Shown here in pieces: positions 25,706 to 33,888 of a DNA stretch of 64,000 bases (the first letter of the stretch is position 1; every line of letters starts with the position of its first letter). Position numbers and translations under genes: made by a program. The notes beneath the pieces are model-generated. The model had not been told where the DNA came from. It saw nothing but the letters and a program-made list of their open reading frames with translations, and did not search any database. Source of the stretch: JBBROS01 sp965213855 (GTDB lineage: Bacteria > Pseudomonadota > Alphaproteobacteria > Acetobacterales > Acetobacteraceae); contig CBDCAA010000007.1 in the NCBI GenBank assembly GCA_965213855.1, forward strand, positions 496,001-560,000. Direction: 5' to 3'.

Positions 25706-26998
25706 ATGCGCAGGATGGAATGCGACGTGCTGGTGGTGGGCGGCGGTCCAGGCGGAAGCACGGCCGCTGCGCTGCTGGCCGAACGGGGGCACGACGTGCT
25801 GCTGGTGGAGAAGGACCGGCATCCGCGGTTCCACATCGGCGAGAGCCTGCTGCCGCTGAACTCGGCGATCTTCGACCGGCTGGGTGTGCGGGAGCGGGTG
25901 GCGGCACTCGGCGTGCACAAGCCGGGGGCGGAGTTCGTGGCCGACGACACGGGCCGCGCGGTGCAGTTCAGTTTCGCCAACGGGCTCGACAAGCGGTTTA
26001 CCTCGTCGTGGCAGGTCAAGCGGGAGGATCTGGACCTGCTGCTGTTCGAGACCGCGCGGGATAAGGGCGCGCGGACACTGGAGGAGACGCGGGTGACTGC
26101 GGTTGCGCCGGGGACGGCAGGCGCGCGGTCCGTCGTGACGGCGGTGGACGCGGCGGGTGAACTGTCGATCGCGGCACGGTTCGTGGTGGACGCGTCGGGT
26201 CGGGACACGTTCGTGGCCGGGCGGCTGGGGACGAAGCAGGCCAACAAGCGGAACAACACCGCGGCCGTCTATGCGCATTTCACAGGGGCCGAGTTCCGCA
26301 GCGGGGACCGCGAAGGCTACATCAGCGTGCACCTGGCCGATGATGGCTGGTTTTGGATGATCCCGCTGCGCGACGGGGTGATGAGCGTCGGGTTCGTCGG
26401 GAACGCCGAGGCGTTCAAGGGACGGCGGGGGACGCCGGCCGAGCTGCTCGATCATCGCATCATGGCGAGCCCCACCGTGTCGGCGCGGATGCGGCGGGCA
26501 GTCCGGGTGTCGGACGTGACGGGGACGGGCAACTACTCCTACACCTGCAGCAGCAACATGGGGCAAGGCTGCCTCATGATCGGGGATGCGTTCGCGTTCC
26601 TGGACCCGGTGTTCAGCAGCGGCGTGCTACTGGCGATGACGTCCGGGGAGCTGGCCGTGGACGTGGTGGAGGCGTGGCTGGACGACCCGGTGCGGGGCCG
26701 GGCGGCGGCGGCGCGAATGGAACGGACGATGCGCCATGCGATGGGGCGGATCGGCTGGCTCGTCTACCGGATCAACACGCCGGCGCTGAGGATGCTGTTC
26801 ATGGCGCCGCGGAACGCGCTGCGGATGCGTGACGGGCTGGTATCGTTGCTGGCGGGGAATCTGCGGGGGCGGCGGGACACGGTCTTGCCGGTGCTGGCGT
26901 TCAAGACCGTCTACTACGTGACGGCGGGGCTGCTGCGGCTGGGGGTGCGGCCGCGGATAGAAGCGCCCGCAGCGCCGGCGATGGTCGCCGCGGAGTAG
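25706..26998 (+). CDS. FAD-dependent monooxygenase of the tryptophan-halogenase-like superfamily
   Basis: Flavoprotein of 430 aa. The FAD motif VLVVGGGPGGSTAA lies at 8-21 and the halogenase-like FHIGESLLP at 41-49. GWFWMIP at 213-219 matches the WxWxIP motif of flavin-dependent halogenases. The second nucleotide motif GCLMIGDAFAFLDPVFSSG is present near 290. Such proteins occur in aryl-polyene, dialkylresorcinol and xanthomonadin-type clusters and may hydroxylate or halogenate the polyene head; which reaction occurs here is unknown. GGAGGAGAG at 25692-25700 supports ATG 25706 (GTG 25703 also possible). It is the last obvious biosynthetic gene of the cassette. Confidence 0.87.
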   Translation: MRRMECDVLVVGGGPGGSTAAALLAERGHDVLLVEKDRHPRFHIGESLLPLNSAIFDRLGVRERVAALGVHKPGAEFVADDTGRAVQFSFANGLDKRFTSSWQVKREDLDLLLFETARDKGARTLEETRVTAVAPGTAGARSVVTAVDAAGELSIAARFVVDASGRDTFVAGRLGTKQANKRNNTAAVYAHFTGAEFRSGDREGYISVHLADDGWFWMIPLRDGVMSVGFVGNAEAFKGRRGTPAELLDHRIMASPTVSARMRRAVRVSDVTGTGNYSYTCSSNMGQGCLMIGDAFAFLDPVFSSGVLLAMTSGELAVDVVEAWLDDPVRGRAAAARMERTMRHAMGRIGWLVYRINTPALRMLFMAPRNALRMRDGLVSLLAGNLRGRRDTVLPVLAFKTVYYVTAGLLRLGVRPRIEAPAAPAMVAAE

Positions 26999-27041
26999 GA
27001 GCCGAGCCGGCCCGAGGGCGCTGAACCGAGTTGGGCCGCTT

Positions 27042-28286
27042 GTGATCGGGGTCGATTTCGGGACGACGAACAGCGTCGTCGCAGTGCTTGGCGCGGACGG
27101 GACGGTGGCGACGCGGCGGTTCGCCACCGGGGACGTGTTCCGCAGCGTGCTGTGCTTCTGGCTGGAGCATCGGGCGGGCACGTTGCGGCACGCGTCCGGG
27201 CCGGCAGGGGTCGAGGCGTATCTGGACGACCCGCTCGATTGCCGCCTGATCATGTCGATGAAAACCTATCTGGCGCAGCGGAGCTTCACGCGCACCCTGG
27301 TGCACGGGCGGCCCTTCATGCTGGAGGCGATGGTGGGGCTGTTCCTGCGGGACCTGGTCGGGGGTATGCGCGATGGCCCGGTGGTGGCAGGGCGGCCGGT
27401 GCGGTTCGCGGGCGAGATGGCGGACGACGAGCTGGGCGAGACGCGGCTGCGCGAGGGGTATCGGGCAGCCGGCCTGGGAGAGGTGCAGGTCGCGTATGAG
27501 CCGGAGGCGGCCGGCTACCGGTTCACGCGGACGCTCGTGGAGCAGGGAGGCGCGCCGGCGACGGTGCTGATCGGCGATTTCGGCGGTGGGACGAGCGACT
27601 TCTCGCTGTTGCGGTTCGAGCCCGGGGCGGCGCAGCCGGTGACGGCGCTGGCCACGACCGGCGTGGGCGTCGCGGGGGACACGTTCGACTACCGGATCAT
27701 CGACCACGTCGTCTCGCCGCAGCTGGGCAAGGGCAGCACATACCGGGTGATGGGGACAGACCTTCCGGTGCCGATCGAGTACTATGCCGGGTTCGCGCGC
27801 TGGCACCGGCTGAGCCTGATGCGGGCGCCCAAGACGATGCGGGAGATCGGCGAAGTAGGCCGGACGGCGGCCGATCCGGCAGCGCTGGGGCGACTGCTGC
27901 ACGTGATCGGGGAGGAGCTGGGATATCCGCTTTATCAAGCAGTCTCTGCGGTGAAGGCGGCGTTATCCCACGCCGAGCGGGCCACCTTGCGGTTCGACGC
28001 GGGCCGCTTCGTGATCGAGGAGGAGGTGACGCGGGCCGACTTCGAACGGTGGATCGCGCCCGACCTCGCATTGCTGGAAAGTGCCGTGGACCGTGTTCTC
28101 GCCCAGGCGGGCACGAACCGGGTCGACCGCGTGTTCCTGACCGGCGGCACGTCGTTCGTCCCGGCGGTGCGGCGGATTTTCGAACGGCGGTTCGGGGCGA
28201 GCGTCGTGGCCGGGGGTGGCGAGTTCGTGTCTGTCGCGGAGGGCTTGGCGCTGATTGGGCGCGACCGGGCGCGCGGCGCCCCATAG
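27042..28286 (+). CDS. Hsp70-family ATPase lacking a substrate-binding domain (YegD-like)
   Basis: Actin-fold ATPase of 414 aa from GTG 27042. Phosphate-binding motifs are DFGTTNS (5-11) and GDFGGGTSDFS (178-188), with a C-terminal FLTGGTSFVPAVRR adenosine motif. The chain ends directly after the nucleotide-binding domain, with no beta-sandwich substrate-binding domain or lid, as in E. coli YegD (about 450 aa). Insertions such as LIMSMKTYLAQRSF distinguish it from DnaK. The client is unknown. It begins 43 nt after the flavoprotein gene in the same direction and may be part of that transcript. Confidence 0.88.
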   Translation: MIGVDFGTTNSVVAVLGADGTVATRRFATGDVFRSVLCFWLEHRAGTLRHASGPAGVEAYLDDPLDCRLIMSMKTYLAQRSFTRTLVHGRPFMLEAMVGLFLRDLVGGMRDGPVVAGRPVRFAGEMADDELGETRLREGYRAAGLGEVQVAYEPEAAGYRFTRTLVEQGGAPATVLIGDFGGGTSDFSLLRFEPGAAQPVTALATTGVGVAGDTFDYRIIDHVVSPQLGKGSTYRVMGTDLPVPIEYYAGFARWHRLSLMRAPKTMREIGEVGRTAADPAALGRLLHVIGEELGYPLYQAVSAVKAALSHAERATLRFDAGRFVIEEEVTRADFERWIAPDLALLESAVDRVLAQAGTNRVDRVFLTGGTSFVPAVRRIFERRFGASVVAGGGEFVSVAEGLALIGRDRARGAP

Positions 28287-28401
28287 ACAAGAGCGCTTCG
28301 TGCCCCGCCACATCATGGCTGGCGCCCGCGCGCAAATACTCCTAATTCTTTACTACGCTGGCATCGAGGCAAATAGGTTGGTTGCAGCTTTACCGACGGC
28401 G

Positions 28402-29523
28402 ATGAGCGAGGACGAGCTGAACCTGCGGCTCAGGCAGCAAGCGCTGGTCGCCGACTTCGGGCTGTTCGCGTTGGAGCCTGGCCCGCTGAGCCGCCTTGTC
28501 GACGAGTGTTGCCGCGTCGCGGCCGATGGTCTGGGCACGACGTTCGCCAAGGTCTTGCGTTACCGGACGGAAGAACACGACTTCCTGGTCGAGGCCGGCG
28601 TGGGCTGGCATGCCGGCGTGGTGGGCAACGCGACGCTTGGCGCCGGGCTGGACAGCCCGGCCGGGTATGCCCTGCACACGCGTGAGCCGGTGTTGTCGAA
28701 CTTGTTGGTCCAGGAGCAGCGGTTTCGCGTCCCGGCGCTGCTGGTCGAGCACGGGGTCCAGAGCGCGCTGAACGTCGTCATTGGTGACGGCGATCCGTAT
28801 GGCGTGCTCGAGGTCGACAGTACCCTTCGGCATGGCTTCATCCAGCCCGACACCGCGTTCATCCAGGGACTCGCGAACGCGCTGTCGGCTGGGATCAACC
28901 GGGTCAGCGCCGAGATGGCGCGCGATCAGTTGCTGCACGAGAAGGACCTGCTGATGCGGGAGGTGCATCATCGGGTGAAGAACAGCCTGCAGCTCGTGCG
29001 GACGATGCTGGCGCTGCAGTCGCGCGGCGCGTCGGACGAGACGCGCGAGCAGCTCGACGCGGCGGCCGGACGGATCATGAGCATCGCGGCCGTGCACCGG
29101 CGGCTCTATGAGAGCGGATCCGTGACGGAAAGCGACGCGGCCATCTATCTGGCCGGGCTGCTCGAGGACATGGATGGAGTGATCGGGCAGGGCGTCGGCG
29201 CGCGCACGGTCGAACTCGAGTGCCCGCCGCTGATGCTGTCCGCGGACGCGTTGACACCGCTGGGGCTGATCGTGTCAGAGCTGGTGACGAACGCCGTCAA
29301 GTATGGCGCGGGCTGCGTGACGGTCCGCGTGATCCGCACTGGCCCAGGCTTGCAGGTGACGGTCGACGATGAGGGCCCGGGTTTCCCGCCCGAGACGGAC
29401 CGTGCCGGTGGGCTCGGGATGCGGCTGATCGCCGCGCTGGCGAAAGGGGCCGCGGGACCCGCCATCAACGTGGACCGCACGGTTGGCCACGGCCGCGTGG
29501 TCGTCAACATCTCGCTGGGCTGA
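28402..29523 (+). CDS. GAF-domain sensor histidine kinase (HisKA_2/HWE-like)
   Basis: Soluble sensor kinase of 373 aa. Residues about 20-165 resemble a GAF domain (AADGLGTTFAKVLRY, then the GYALHTREPVL segment and NVVIGDGDPYGVLEVDS). The phosphoacceptor region is LMREVHHRVKNSLQLV with His190, the HisKA_2 signature. HATPase motifs are the N box SELVTNAVKYG and the G-rich GGLGMRLI. There are no membrane segments. A longer in-frame extension upstream would overlap the Hsp70 gene; MSEDELNLRLRQQ at 28402 is the typical opening. No response regulator gene is adjacent, so it is an orphan kinase. A 115-bp, locally AT-rich gap (28287-28401) could hold its promoter. Confidence 0.9.
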   Translation: MSEDELNLRLRQQALVADFGLFALEPGPLSRLVDECCRVAADGLGTTFAKVLRYRTEEHDFLVEAGVGWHAGVVGNATLGAGLDSPAGYALHTREPVLSNLLVQEQRFRVPALLVEHGVQSALNVVIGDGDPYGVLEVDSTLRHGFIQPDTAFIQGLANALSAGINRVSAEMARDQLLHEKDLLMREVHHRVKNSLQLVRTMLALQSRGASDETREQLDAAAGRIMSIAAVHRRLYESGSVTESDAAIYLAGLLEDMDGVIGQGVGARTVELECPPLMLSADALTPLGLIVSELVTNAVKYGAGCVTVRVIRTGPGLQVTVDDEGPGFPPETDRAGGLGMRLIAALAKGAAGPAINVDRTVGHGRVVVNISLG

Positions 29524-29580
29524 GCCTCGCCAGCAGCGGCCGTCGGTCCGCCATCGGTCAAGGGATGGCTTGGGTGGGGT

Positions 29581-29612
29581 GACGGCCTTACGCCCGCCCT
29601 ACCATGGCCGTC
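29581..29612. terminator. Hairpin between convergent kinase and peptide-binding protein genes
   Basis: Arms GACGGCC (29581-29587) and GGCCGTC (29606-29612) flank an 18-nt loop, adjacent to a GGGTGGGG run. It lies directly beside the stop of the minus-strand gene and 58 nt after the kinase stop. A terminator for one or both genes is plausible; there is no T-run. Confidence 0.35.
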
Positions 29613-31196
29613 TCATGGCTTCACCTTGACGAAGCGGAGCGGGAAGGTGTCGTCCGCGAGTTGCTGCAACTCGATGCTCTTCTTCGCCGCCCAGACGACG
29701 GTTTGCTGGTGCAGCGGGATGGTCGCCACCTCGGACTGCGCGATCTTCGACGCATCCAGGATCTCCTGTTGGCGCTTGGCCGGGTCCGTCTCGACCGCCA
29801 TCTTGTCCAGCAGCGCGTCGAAGTCCTTGTTCGACCAGCCGCCGTCATTGAACACGCCGCGCGTGCCGTTGCGGGTGCCGAGCAGGTTGAACAAGCTGTT
29901 ATGGGCGTCATACGTGTTCGGGGTCCAGCCGAGCATGTAGAAGCTGGTGTGGTAGTCGGGGTTGCTGATCTCGGCAAAGTATTTGAGGCGGGTCTGTGCT
30001 GCGAGCGTCACCCTTACATTCGCTCGCGCCAGCATGACCGTGACCGCCTGGCAGATCGCCTCGTCGTTGACATACCGGTCGTTTGGGCAGTCGAGCGTGA
30101 CGCCGAAGCCGTTCGGGTAGCCCGCCTCGGCCAGCAGCTTCTTCGACGCTTCGGGATCGTAGGGGTAGCGGGTGTCGGACGGGTCGGTCCAGCCGTTTAC
30201 CCCGGGCCCATACATCAGCCCGGTCGGTTTGGACTGGCTGCGCATCACCCGCAGCTTGATCGCGTTGATATCGATAGCCTGATAGAAGGCCTGGCGGACG
30301 CGCTGGTCCTGAAACGGGTTCTTGCCCTTCACGTCCGATTTCAGCAGCTCCGGCCGGCTGACGTCGAAACCGAGGAACACGGTCCGAAGCTCGGGCGTGG
30401 TCAGCAGGTTGACGCCATCCGTGTGCTGCAGACGCTCGATGTCCTGCGGCGGGACGGTGTAGATCATGTCGACATCGCCCGAGAGTAGCGCGGCGACCCG
30501 GGTTGCGGCGTTGCCGATGACGTTGAACGTCACCTCGGTCAGGTTATGCTCCGGCTTGTCCCACCAGTCCGGATTGTTCTTCAGCGTCGTCCGGCGGTCG
30601 GGCTCGCGCAGGGTCAGGATGAACGGGCCGGTGCCGTTGGCGTGCCGGGTGGCGTAGTTCTCGGTAGACTTGGTCAGGTCCGCGGCCTCGGTCGCGTTGT
30701 GCTCCTCGCACCAGGCCTTCGACATCACGACCCAGTTGGTGATCTCCTCGAGGAAGATCGGGTCCGGGTTGGTGGTGATGAAGTCGACCGTATAGTCGTC
30801 GAGCTTCTTGGCCTCCTTGACCGCCTGGAAGTAGGAGTTGAGCTGGCTGCCCGGCCCGATGGCGCGCTTGTAGCTGAACAGTACGTCGTCGGCGGTGAAG
30901 GGCTGGCCTTCCTGGAACTTCACGCCGTGGCGGAGGTGGAAGCGCCAGGTGTGCCCGTCGGGCTGTTCCCAGCTCTCGGCCAGGGCGGGCTCGACCTTGA
31001 GCTGGCGGTCGCGGCGGACGAGCGGGTCGTAGATGTTCTGCGTGAACGTCAGCAGGAAGGTCTCGCTGCGGGTGTAGGGGTCCATGGAATTGGCGTCGCC
31101 GTCATTGGCCCAGCGCAAGGTGGCCGCGCGACTTGCCGGGCTGGCCAGCAGCGCCGTGGCGAGCAACATTCCCCAGACCGATTGCCGTCGTGCCAT
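29613..31196 (-). CDS. ABC transporter substrate-binding protein, peptide/nickel type (SBP_bac_5)
   Basis: Periplasmic binding protein of 527 aa. A signal peptide covers about residues 1-24 (MARRQSVWGMLLATALLAS, then an A-S-R-A-A cleavage region). The mature chain has the DppA/OppA-like opening LRWANDGDANSMDPYTRSE, then QNIYDPLVRRD and the family block LAESWEQPDGHTWRFHLRHGVKF near residue 80. DPEASKKLLAEAGYP also matches the family. The start is placed at 31196, preceded by GGAGAG on its strand; an upstream in-frame extension is without homology. No permease or ATPase genes are adjacent, so this is an orphan binding protein. The ligand is unknown, probably an oligopeptide or similar. Confidence 0.92.
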   Translation of the reverse strand: MARRQSVWGMLLATALLASPASRAATLRWANDGDANSMDPYTRSETFLLTFTQNIYDPLVRRDRQLKVEPALAESWEQPDGHTWRFHLRHGVKFQEGQPFTADDVLFSYKRAIGPGSQLNSYFQAVKEAKKLDDYTVDFITTNPDPIFLEEITNWVVMSKAWCEEHNATEAADLTKSTENYATRHANGTGPFILTLREPDRRTTLKNNPDWWDKPEHNLTEVTFNVIGNAATRVAALLSGDVDMIYTVPPQDIERLQHTDGVNLLTTPELRTVFLGFDVSRPELLKSDVKGKNPFQDQRVRQAFYQAIDINAIKLRVMRSQSKPTGLMYGPGVNGWTDPSDTRYPYDPEASKKLLAEAGYPNGFGVTLDCPNDRYVNDEAICQAVTVMLARANVRVTLAAQTRLKYFAEISNPDYHTSFYMLGWTPNTYDAHNSLFNLLGTRNGTRGVFNDGGWSNKDFDALLDKMAVETDPAKRQQEILDASKIAQSEVATIPLHQQTVVWAAKKSIELQQLADDTFPLRFVKVKP

Positions 31197-31384
31197 GTTC
31201 TCTCCGCCCGTCGATATTGCAGCGTAGGCTGCGCGCCCGGATCGCACAACGCGGCACGTCCCGAAACTAGGGCAATCGCCTGACCGCTCCCGTCTCCCGT
31301 CCCTGACCCAGGATGGTATGCGCGAAACCGTCATTCTGCTGGCGACTTGACGGCGGGGCTGCCGTGCGGGACCGCTTCGCCCGG

Positions 31385-31900
31385 TTACGCCGCGCGCCGC
31401 CCGGCCAGGGCGGCCGGAAGGCCCTGGATCGCGTTGTCGATGAGGTGGGCGTCCGCATCGGCGCCGAGGCCCTCGGCGATGACGTGGCCCGCCGCCCGCG
31501 CGGCGACGTCGGCCGCGGCAAGGCGCACTTCGGTCACGGCCGCCTTCTCGGCGGCAGCGATCCGCTCCATCGCCATCCGCTCCCGCCGCTCGGCGGCCAC
31601 CCCGGCCTCGGCGCGCGCGGCCTCGGCGACCCGCGCGGCTTCGGTGCGGGCGTTCGCCAGCGTCGTCTCGGCCTCGCGCAGGGCCAGTTCGCGCTGCTGC
31701 CGCGCCTCGACCAGGAGCGCCTCGGCTTCGCGGCGCAGCCGGGCCGCACCGTCCAACTCGGCCTGGATGCCGGCGGACCGCTTGTCGAGCATTGCGGTGA
31801 GCAGGGTGACGATCTTCTTGCCGAAGATCAGGAAGAAGATGGTGAAGGCCGCGGCGACCCAGAACCGCGGGTCCGTCAATAGGCTGCCATTGTGGTGCAT
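31385..31900 (-). CDS. atpF: ATP synthase F0 subunit b
   Basis: Peripheral stalk subunit of the proton ATP synthase, 171 aa. A single N-terminal membrane helix (PRFWVAAAFTIFFLIFG, about 11-27) is followed by a long charged amphipathic coiled coil rich in Ala, Glu and Arg. It is the last F0 gene in the order atpI-B-E-F'-F and lies 5 nt after the b' gene. As usual in alphaproteobacteria, two unequal b-type subunits are encoded. No F1 genes (atpHAGDC) are in the window; they are presumably at another locus. Confidence 0.93.
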   Translation of the reverse strand: MHHNGSLLTDPRFWVAAAFTIFFLIFGKKIVTLLTAMLDKRSAGIQAELDGAARLRREAEALLVEARQQRELALREAETTLANARTEAARVAEAARAEAGVAAERRERMAMERIAAAEKAAVTEVRLAAADVAARAAGHVIAEGLGADADAHLIDNAIQGLPAALAGRRAA

Positions 31901-31905
31901 CGTGA

Positions 31906-32403
31906 CTACCCCCGCTGCCGCAGCGCGCTGTCGACGGCGCCGGACAGCAAGGCCGGGTCCGGGTCCTGCCCGGTCAATCGGCTGACGACGGCGCGGGTCG
32001 TGTCCGTCGCCACATCGCGCAGTGCGCCCATGGCGGCGGCCCGGGCGGCGGCGATCCGCTGCTCGGCCTCACTCAGTTGCGCGTCCAGCCGTTCGTTCGC
32101 GATGCGCGCCTGCTCGGCTGCTTCGGCCTTCGACTGCGCGAGCGCGGTGGCGATGGCCGCCTGCGCCTCCGTGCCGGCCCGGCGGGTCGCCTCTTGCAGT
32201 TCCGCCGCCGCCGCATCGGCCTCGGCCTTCGCGATCCGGGCCGAGTCGAGGTCCCCGTTGATGCGCGCCGCGCGGTGATCGAGCACGGTCGCGACCTGCG
32301 GGAGCGCATAGGACGCGAGCACGAAGTAGAGCGCGCCGAAAATCAACGCCATCCAGACGACTTGGGAGATCGTGAGCGGGTTTGCGAAGTCGAGCTGGGG
32401 CAT
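31906..32403 (-). CDS. ATP synthase F0 subunit b'
   Basis: Second, divergent peripheral stalk subunit of 165 aa that pairs with b, as in phototrophic and other alphaproteobacteria. An N-terminal helix (QVVWMALIFGALYFVLASYALP) is followed by the b'-typical VLDHRAARINGDLDSARIAK and a long coiled coil. The gene sits between atpE and the b gene, with a 66-nt gap to atpE that contains a strong hairpin. The order and the N-terminal sequence distinguish it from b. Confidence 0.93.
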   Translation of the reverse strand: MPQLDFANPLTISQVVWMALIFGALYFVLASYALPQVATVLDHRAARINGDLDSARIAKAEADAAAAELQEATRRAGTEAQAAIATALAQSKAEAAEQARIANERLDAQLSEAEQRIAAARAAAMGALRDVATDTTRAVVSRLTGQDPDPALLSGAVDSALRQRG

Positions 32404-32436
32404 CCGCCTGTTCCTGTCACACCGTACGAAAAGGGA

Positions 32437-32463
32437 GGGTGGGGCGGCCTGACTGCCCCACCC
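32437..32463 (-). terminator. Hairpin with T-run in the atpE-atpF' intergenic region, possible attenuator
   Basis: Perfect 9-bp arms GGGTGGGGC (32437-32445) and GCCCCACCC (32455-32463) with a 9-nt loop. Read on the minus (coding) strand, the stem is followed by TCCCTTTTCG, which resembles an intrinsic terminator. It comes 6 nt after the atpE stop and before the b' and b genes. Partial termination or 3'-end protection here would raise c-subunit mRNA above that of b' and b. The structure is seen; the regulatory role is inferred. Confidence 0.6.
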
Positions 32464-32469
32464 GACCTG

Positions 32470-32694
32470 TCAGGTGAACAGGATCAGGAACGAGATCAGC
32501 AGCGCGAACAGCGCGACCGCTTCCGTCAGCGCGAAGCCCAGGATCCCGATCGGGAACACGGCATCACGGGCAGAGGGGTTGCGGGCGACCGAGGTCACCA
32601 TCGCCGAGAAGATGTTGCCGATGCCGATCCCGACGCCCGCGAGCGCGATCACGGCCAGGCCGGCCCCGAGGGCCTTTGCAGCAGCGACTTCCAT
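32470..32694 (-). CDS. atpE: ATP synthase F0 subunit c
   Basis: Membrane rotor proteolipid of 74 aa, two helices joined by the polar loop ARNPSAR (about 37-43). The proton-carrying carboxylate is Glu58 in FALTEAVALFAL. The glycine-rich first helix (GVGIGIGNIFSA) shows the packing pattern of c-rings. It lies 48 nt after atpB and before b'. The hairpin just downstream may separate its expression from the stalk subunits. Confidence 0.96.
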   Translation of the reverse strand: MEVAAAKALGAGLAVIALAGVGIGIGNIFSAMVTSVARNPSARDAVFPIGILGFALTEAVALFALLISFLILFT

Positions 32695-32742
32695 GATGAG
32701 TACCTTTCTCGTTGGGATAGGAGTTGAACGGTCCGCGTCGCG

Positions 32743-33513
32743 CTAGTGCAGGTGCACCGCGTCGTGCAGGTAGATGCAGGTCAGGATCGCAAACACATAG
32801 GCCTGCAATACCGCGACCAGCAATTCGAACCCGACCAGGACGACGTTGATGGCCAGCGGCAAGACGCCGCCCAGCGTGCCCAGCGCCCCGGCGCCGGCCA
32901 GCAGCACCATGAAGGTCGCGAACACTTCGAACATCACGTGCCCGGCGACCATGTTGGCGAACAGACGGATGGACAGCGAGACCGGCCGCGACAGGTAGGA
33001 GATGACCTCGATCGGGATGATCAGCGGCGCCAGCAGCTTCGGTGCCCCGGCCGGGAAGAAGTAGCTGAAGAAATGCAGCCCGTGGATGCGGAGCGACACC
33101 ACGGTGACGATCACGATCACCAGCAGCGCCAGCCCGAACGTGACCGCGATATGGCTGGTGAAGGTGAAGGAATAGGGCAGGAGCCCGAGCAGATTGCCCA
33201 TCAGCACGAAGAAGAACAGCGTGAAGATGAACGGGAAGAAGCGCTTGCCTTCCTCGCCGATGCTGCCGACCGTCATGCCCATCAGGCCCGTATAGGCGAT
33301 CTCCGCCATCGACTGCAGCCGCCCGGGCACGACGGCGCGGGGCCGCATGCCGTAGTAGAGCAGTGCGAGGATCGAGGCCGCCGCGAGCAGCATCATCAGG
33401 TTCGAGTTGGCGAAATTGACCGAGCGGCCGAGAGCCCCAAGGCTGGTGTGCAGATTGAACTGCCCCAGCGCGTCGATCTTCGGTTCCTGCTCCAAGCCCC
33501 AACCCTCGCTCAA
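32743..33513 (-). CDS. atpB: ATP synthase F0 subunit a
   Basis: Proton channel subunit of 256 aa with five to six membrane helices. The essential arginine is Arg183 in SLSIRLFANMVAGH. GNLLGLLPYSFTFTSH and the C-terminal LQAYVFAILTCIYLHDAVH block are also conserved. The start is apparently TTG at 33513 (LEQEPKIDALGQF is the family-like N-terminus; a second TTG at 33495 is also possible). It lies 10 nt after atpI and 48 nt before atpE. Confidence 0.93.
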   Translation of the reverse strand: MSEGWGLEQEPKIDALGQFNLHTSLGALGRSVNFANSNLMMLLAAASILALLYYGMRPRAVVPGRLQSMAEIAYTGLMGMTVGSIGEEGKRFFPFIFTLFFFVLMGNLLGLLPYSFTFTSHIAVTFGLALLVIVIVTVVSLRIHGLHFFSYFFPAGAPKLLAPLIIPIEVISYLSRPVSLSIRLFANMVAGHVMFEVFATFMVLLAGAGALGTLGGVLPLAINVVLVGFELLVAVLQAYVFAILTCIYLHDAVHLH

Positions 33514-33523
33514 CGTCCCGCGT

Positions 33524-33820
33524 TCAACCGTTCCGCGGCGCCCGCGGCATCATCAGGCGCCACACGTTCGCCACCCCCGCCGCGCCGCCGAGCAGGACGA
33601 ACAGCCCGACCAGCCAGGGCGAGGTGCCCAGCCATCGGTCCAGCGCCCAGCCGATCGCCACCGCCACGGCCATGGCGGCGACCAGCTCGACACCGACACG
33701 GACCCCGATTCCCATCGGGCTCGCACCACCGGTGCTGGCCGCCGGGACCGGCTTCTCACGATCCATTCGGGCCTGAGCCGCCCGTAGCCGCTCGTCGAAC
33801 GAACCGTCACCGTCCGTCAT
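33524..33820 (-). CDS. atpI: AtpI/AtpZ-like ATP synthase accessory protein
   Basis: Small membrane protein of 98 aa at the head of the F0 operon, thought to help c-ring assembly or ion supply in related systems. A polar N-terminal third containing ERLRAAQARMDREK is followed by two helices (VELVAAMAVAVAIGWALDRWLG and LVGLFVLLGGAAGVANVWRLM). The ALDRWLGTSPW...F.LLG..AG layout matches AtpZ/AtpI. I chose the ATG at 33820; an in-frame extension upstream to 33877 is proline-rich and unlikely. It lies 68 nt after smc. Confidence 0.88.
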   Translation of the reverse strand: MTDGDGSFDERLRAAQARMDREKPVPAASTGGASPMGIGVRVGVELVAAMAVAVAIGWALDRWLGTSPWLVGLFVLLGGAAGVANVWRLMMPRAPRNG

Positions 33821-33888
33821 GTCCGCCCCCTGTTGGGTAGGCGGGCGTGTGCTACCGGCGGGTGGGGGGTGTGTCAAGGCAAGCAGGC

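Noticed and set aside
25706..26998. Assignment as a true tryptophan halogenase
   Set aside because: The WxWxIP and GESLLP motifs are shared with related monooxygenases; I could not confirm the catalytic lysine or a tryptophan-binding region.
28255..28401. Upstream extension of the histidine kinase gene overlapping the Hsp70-like gene
   Set aside because: The extra 49 residues resemble no sensor domain and overlap the preceding gene; ATG 28402 gives the usual N-terminus.
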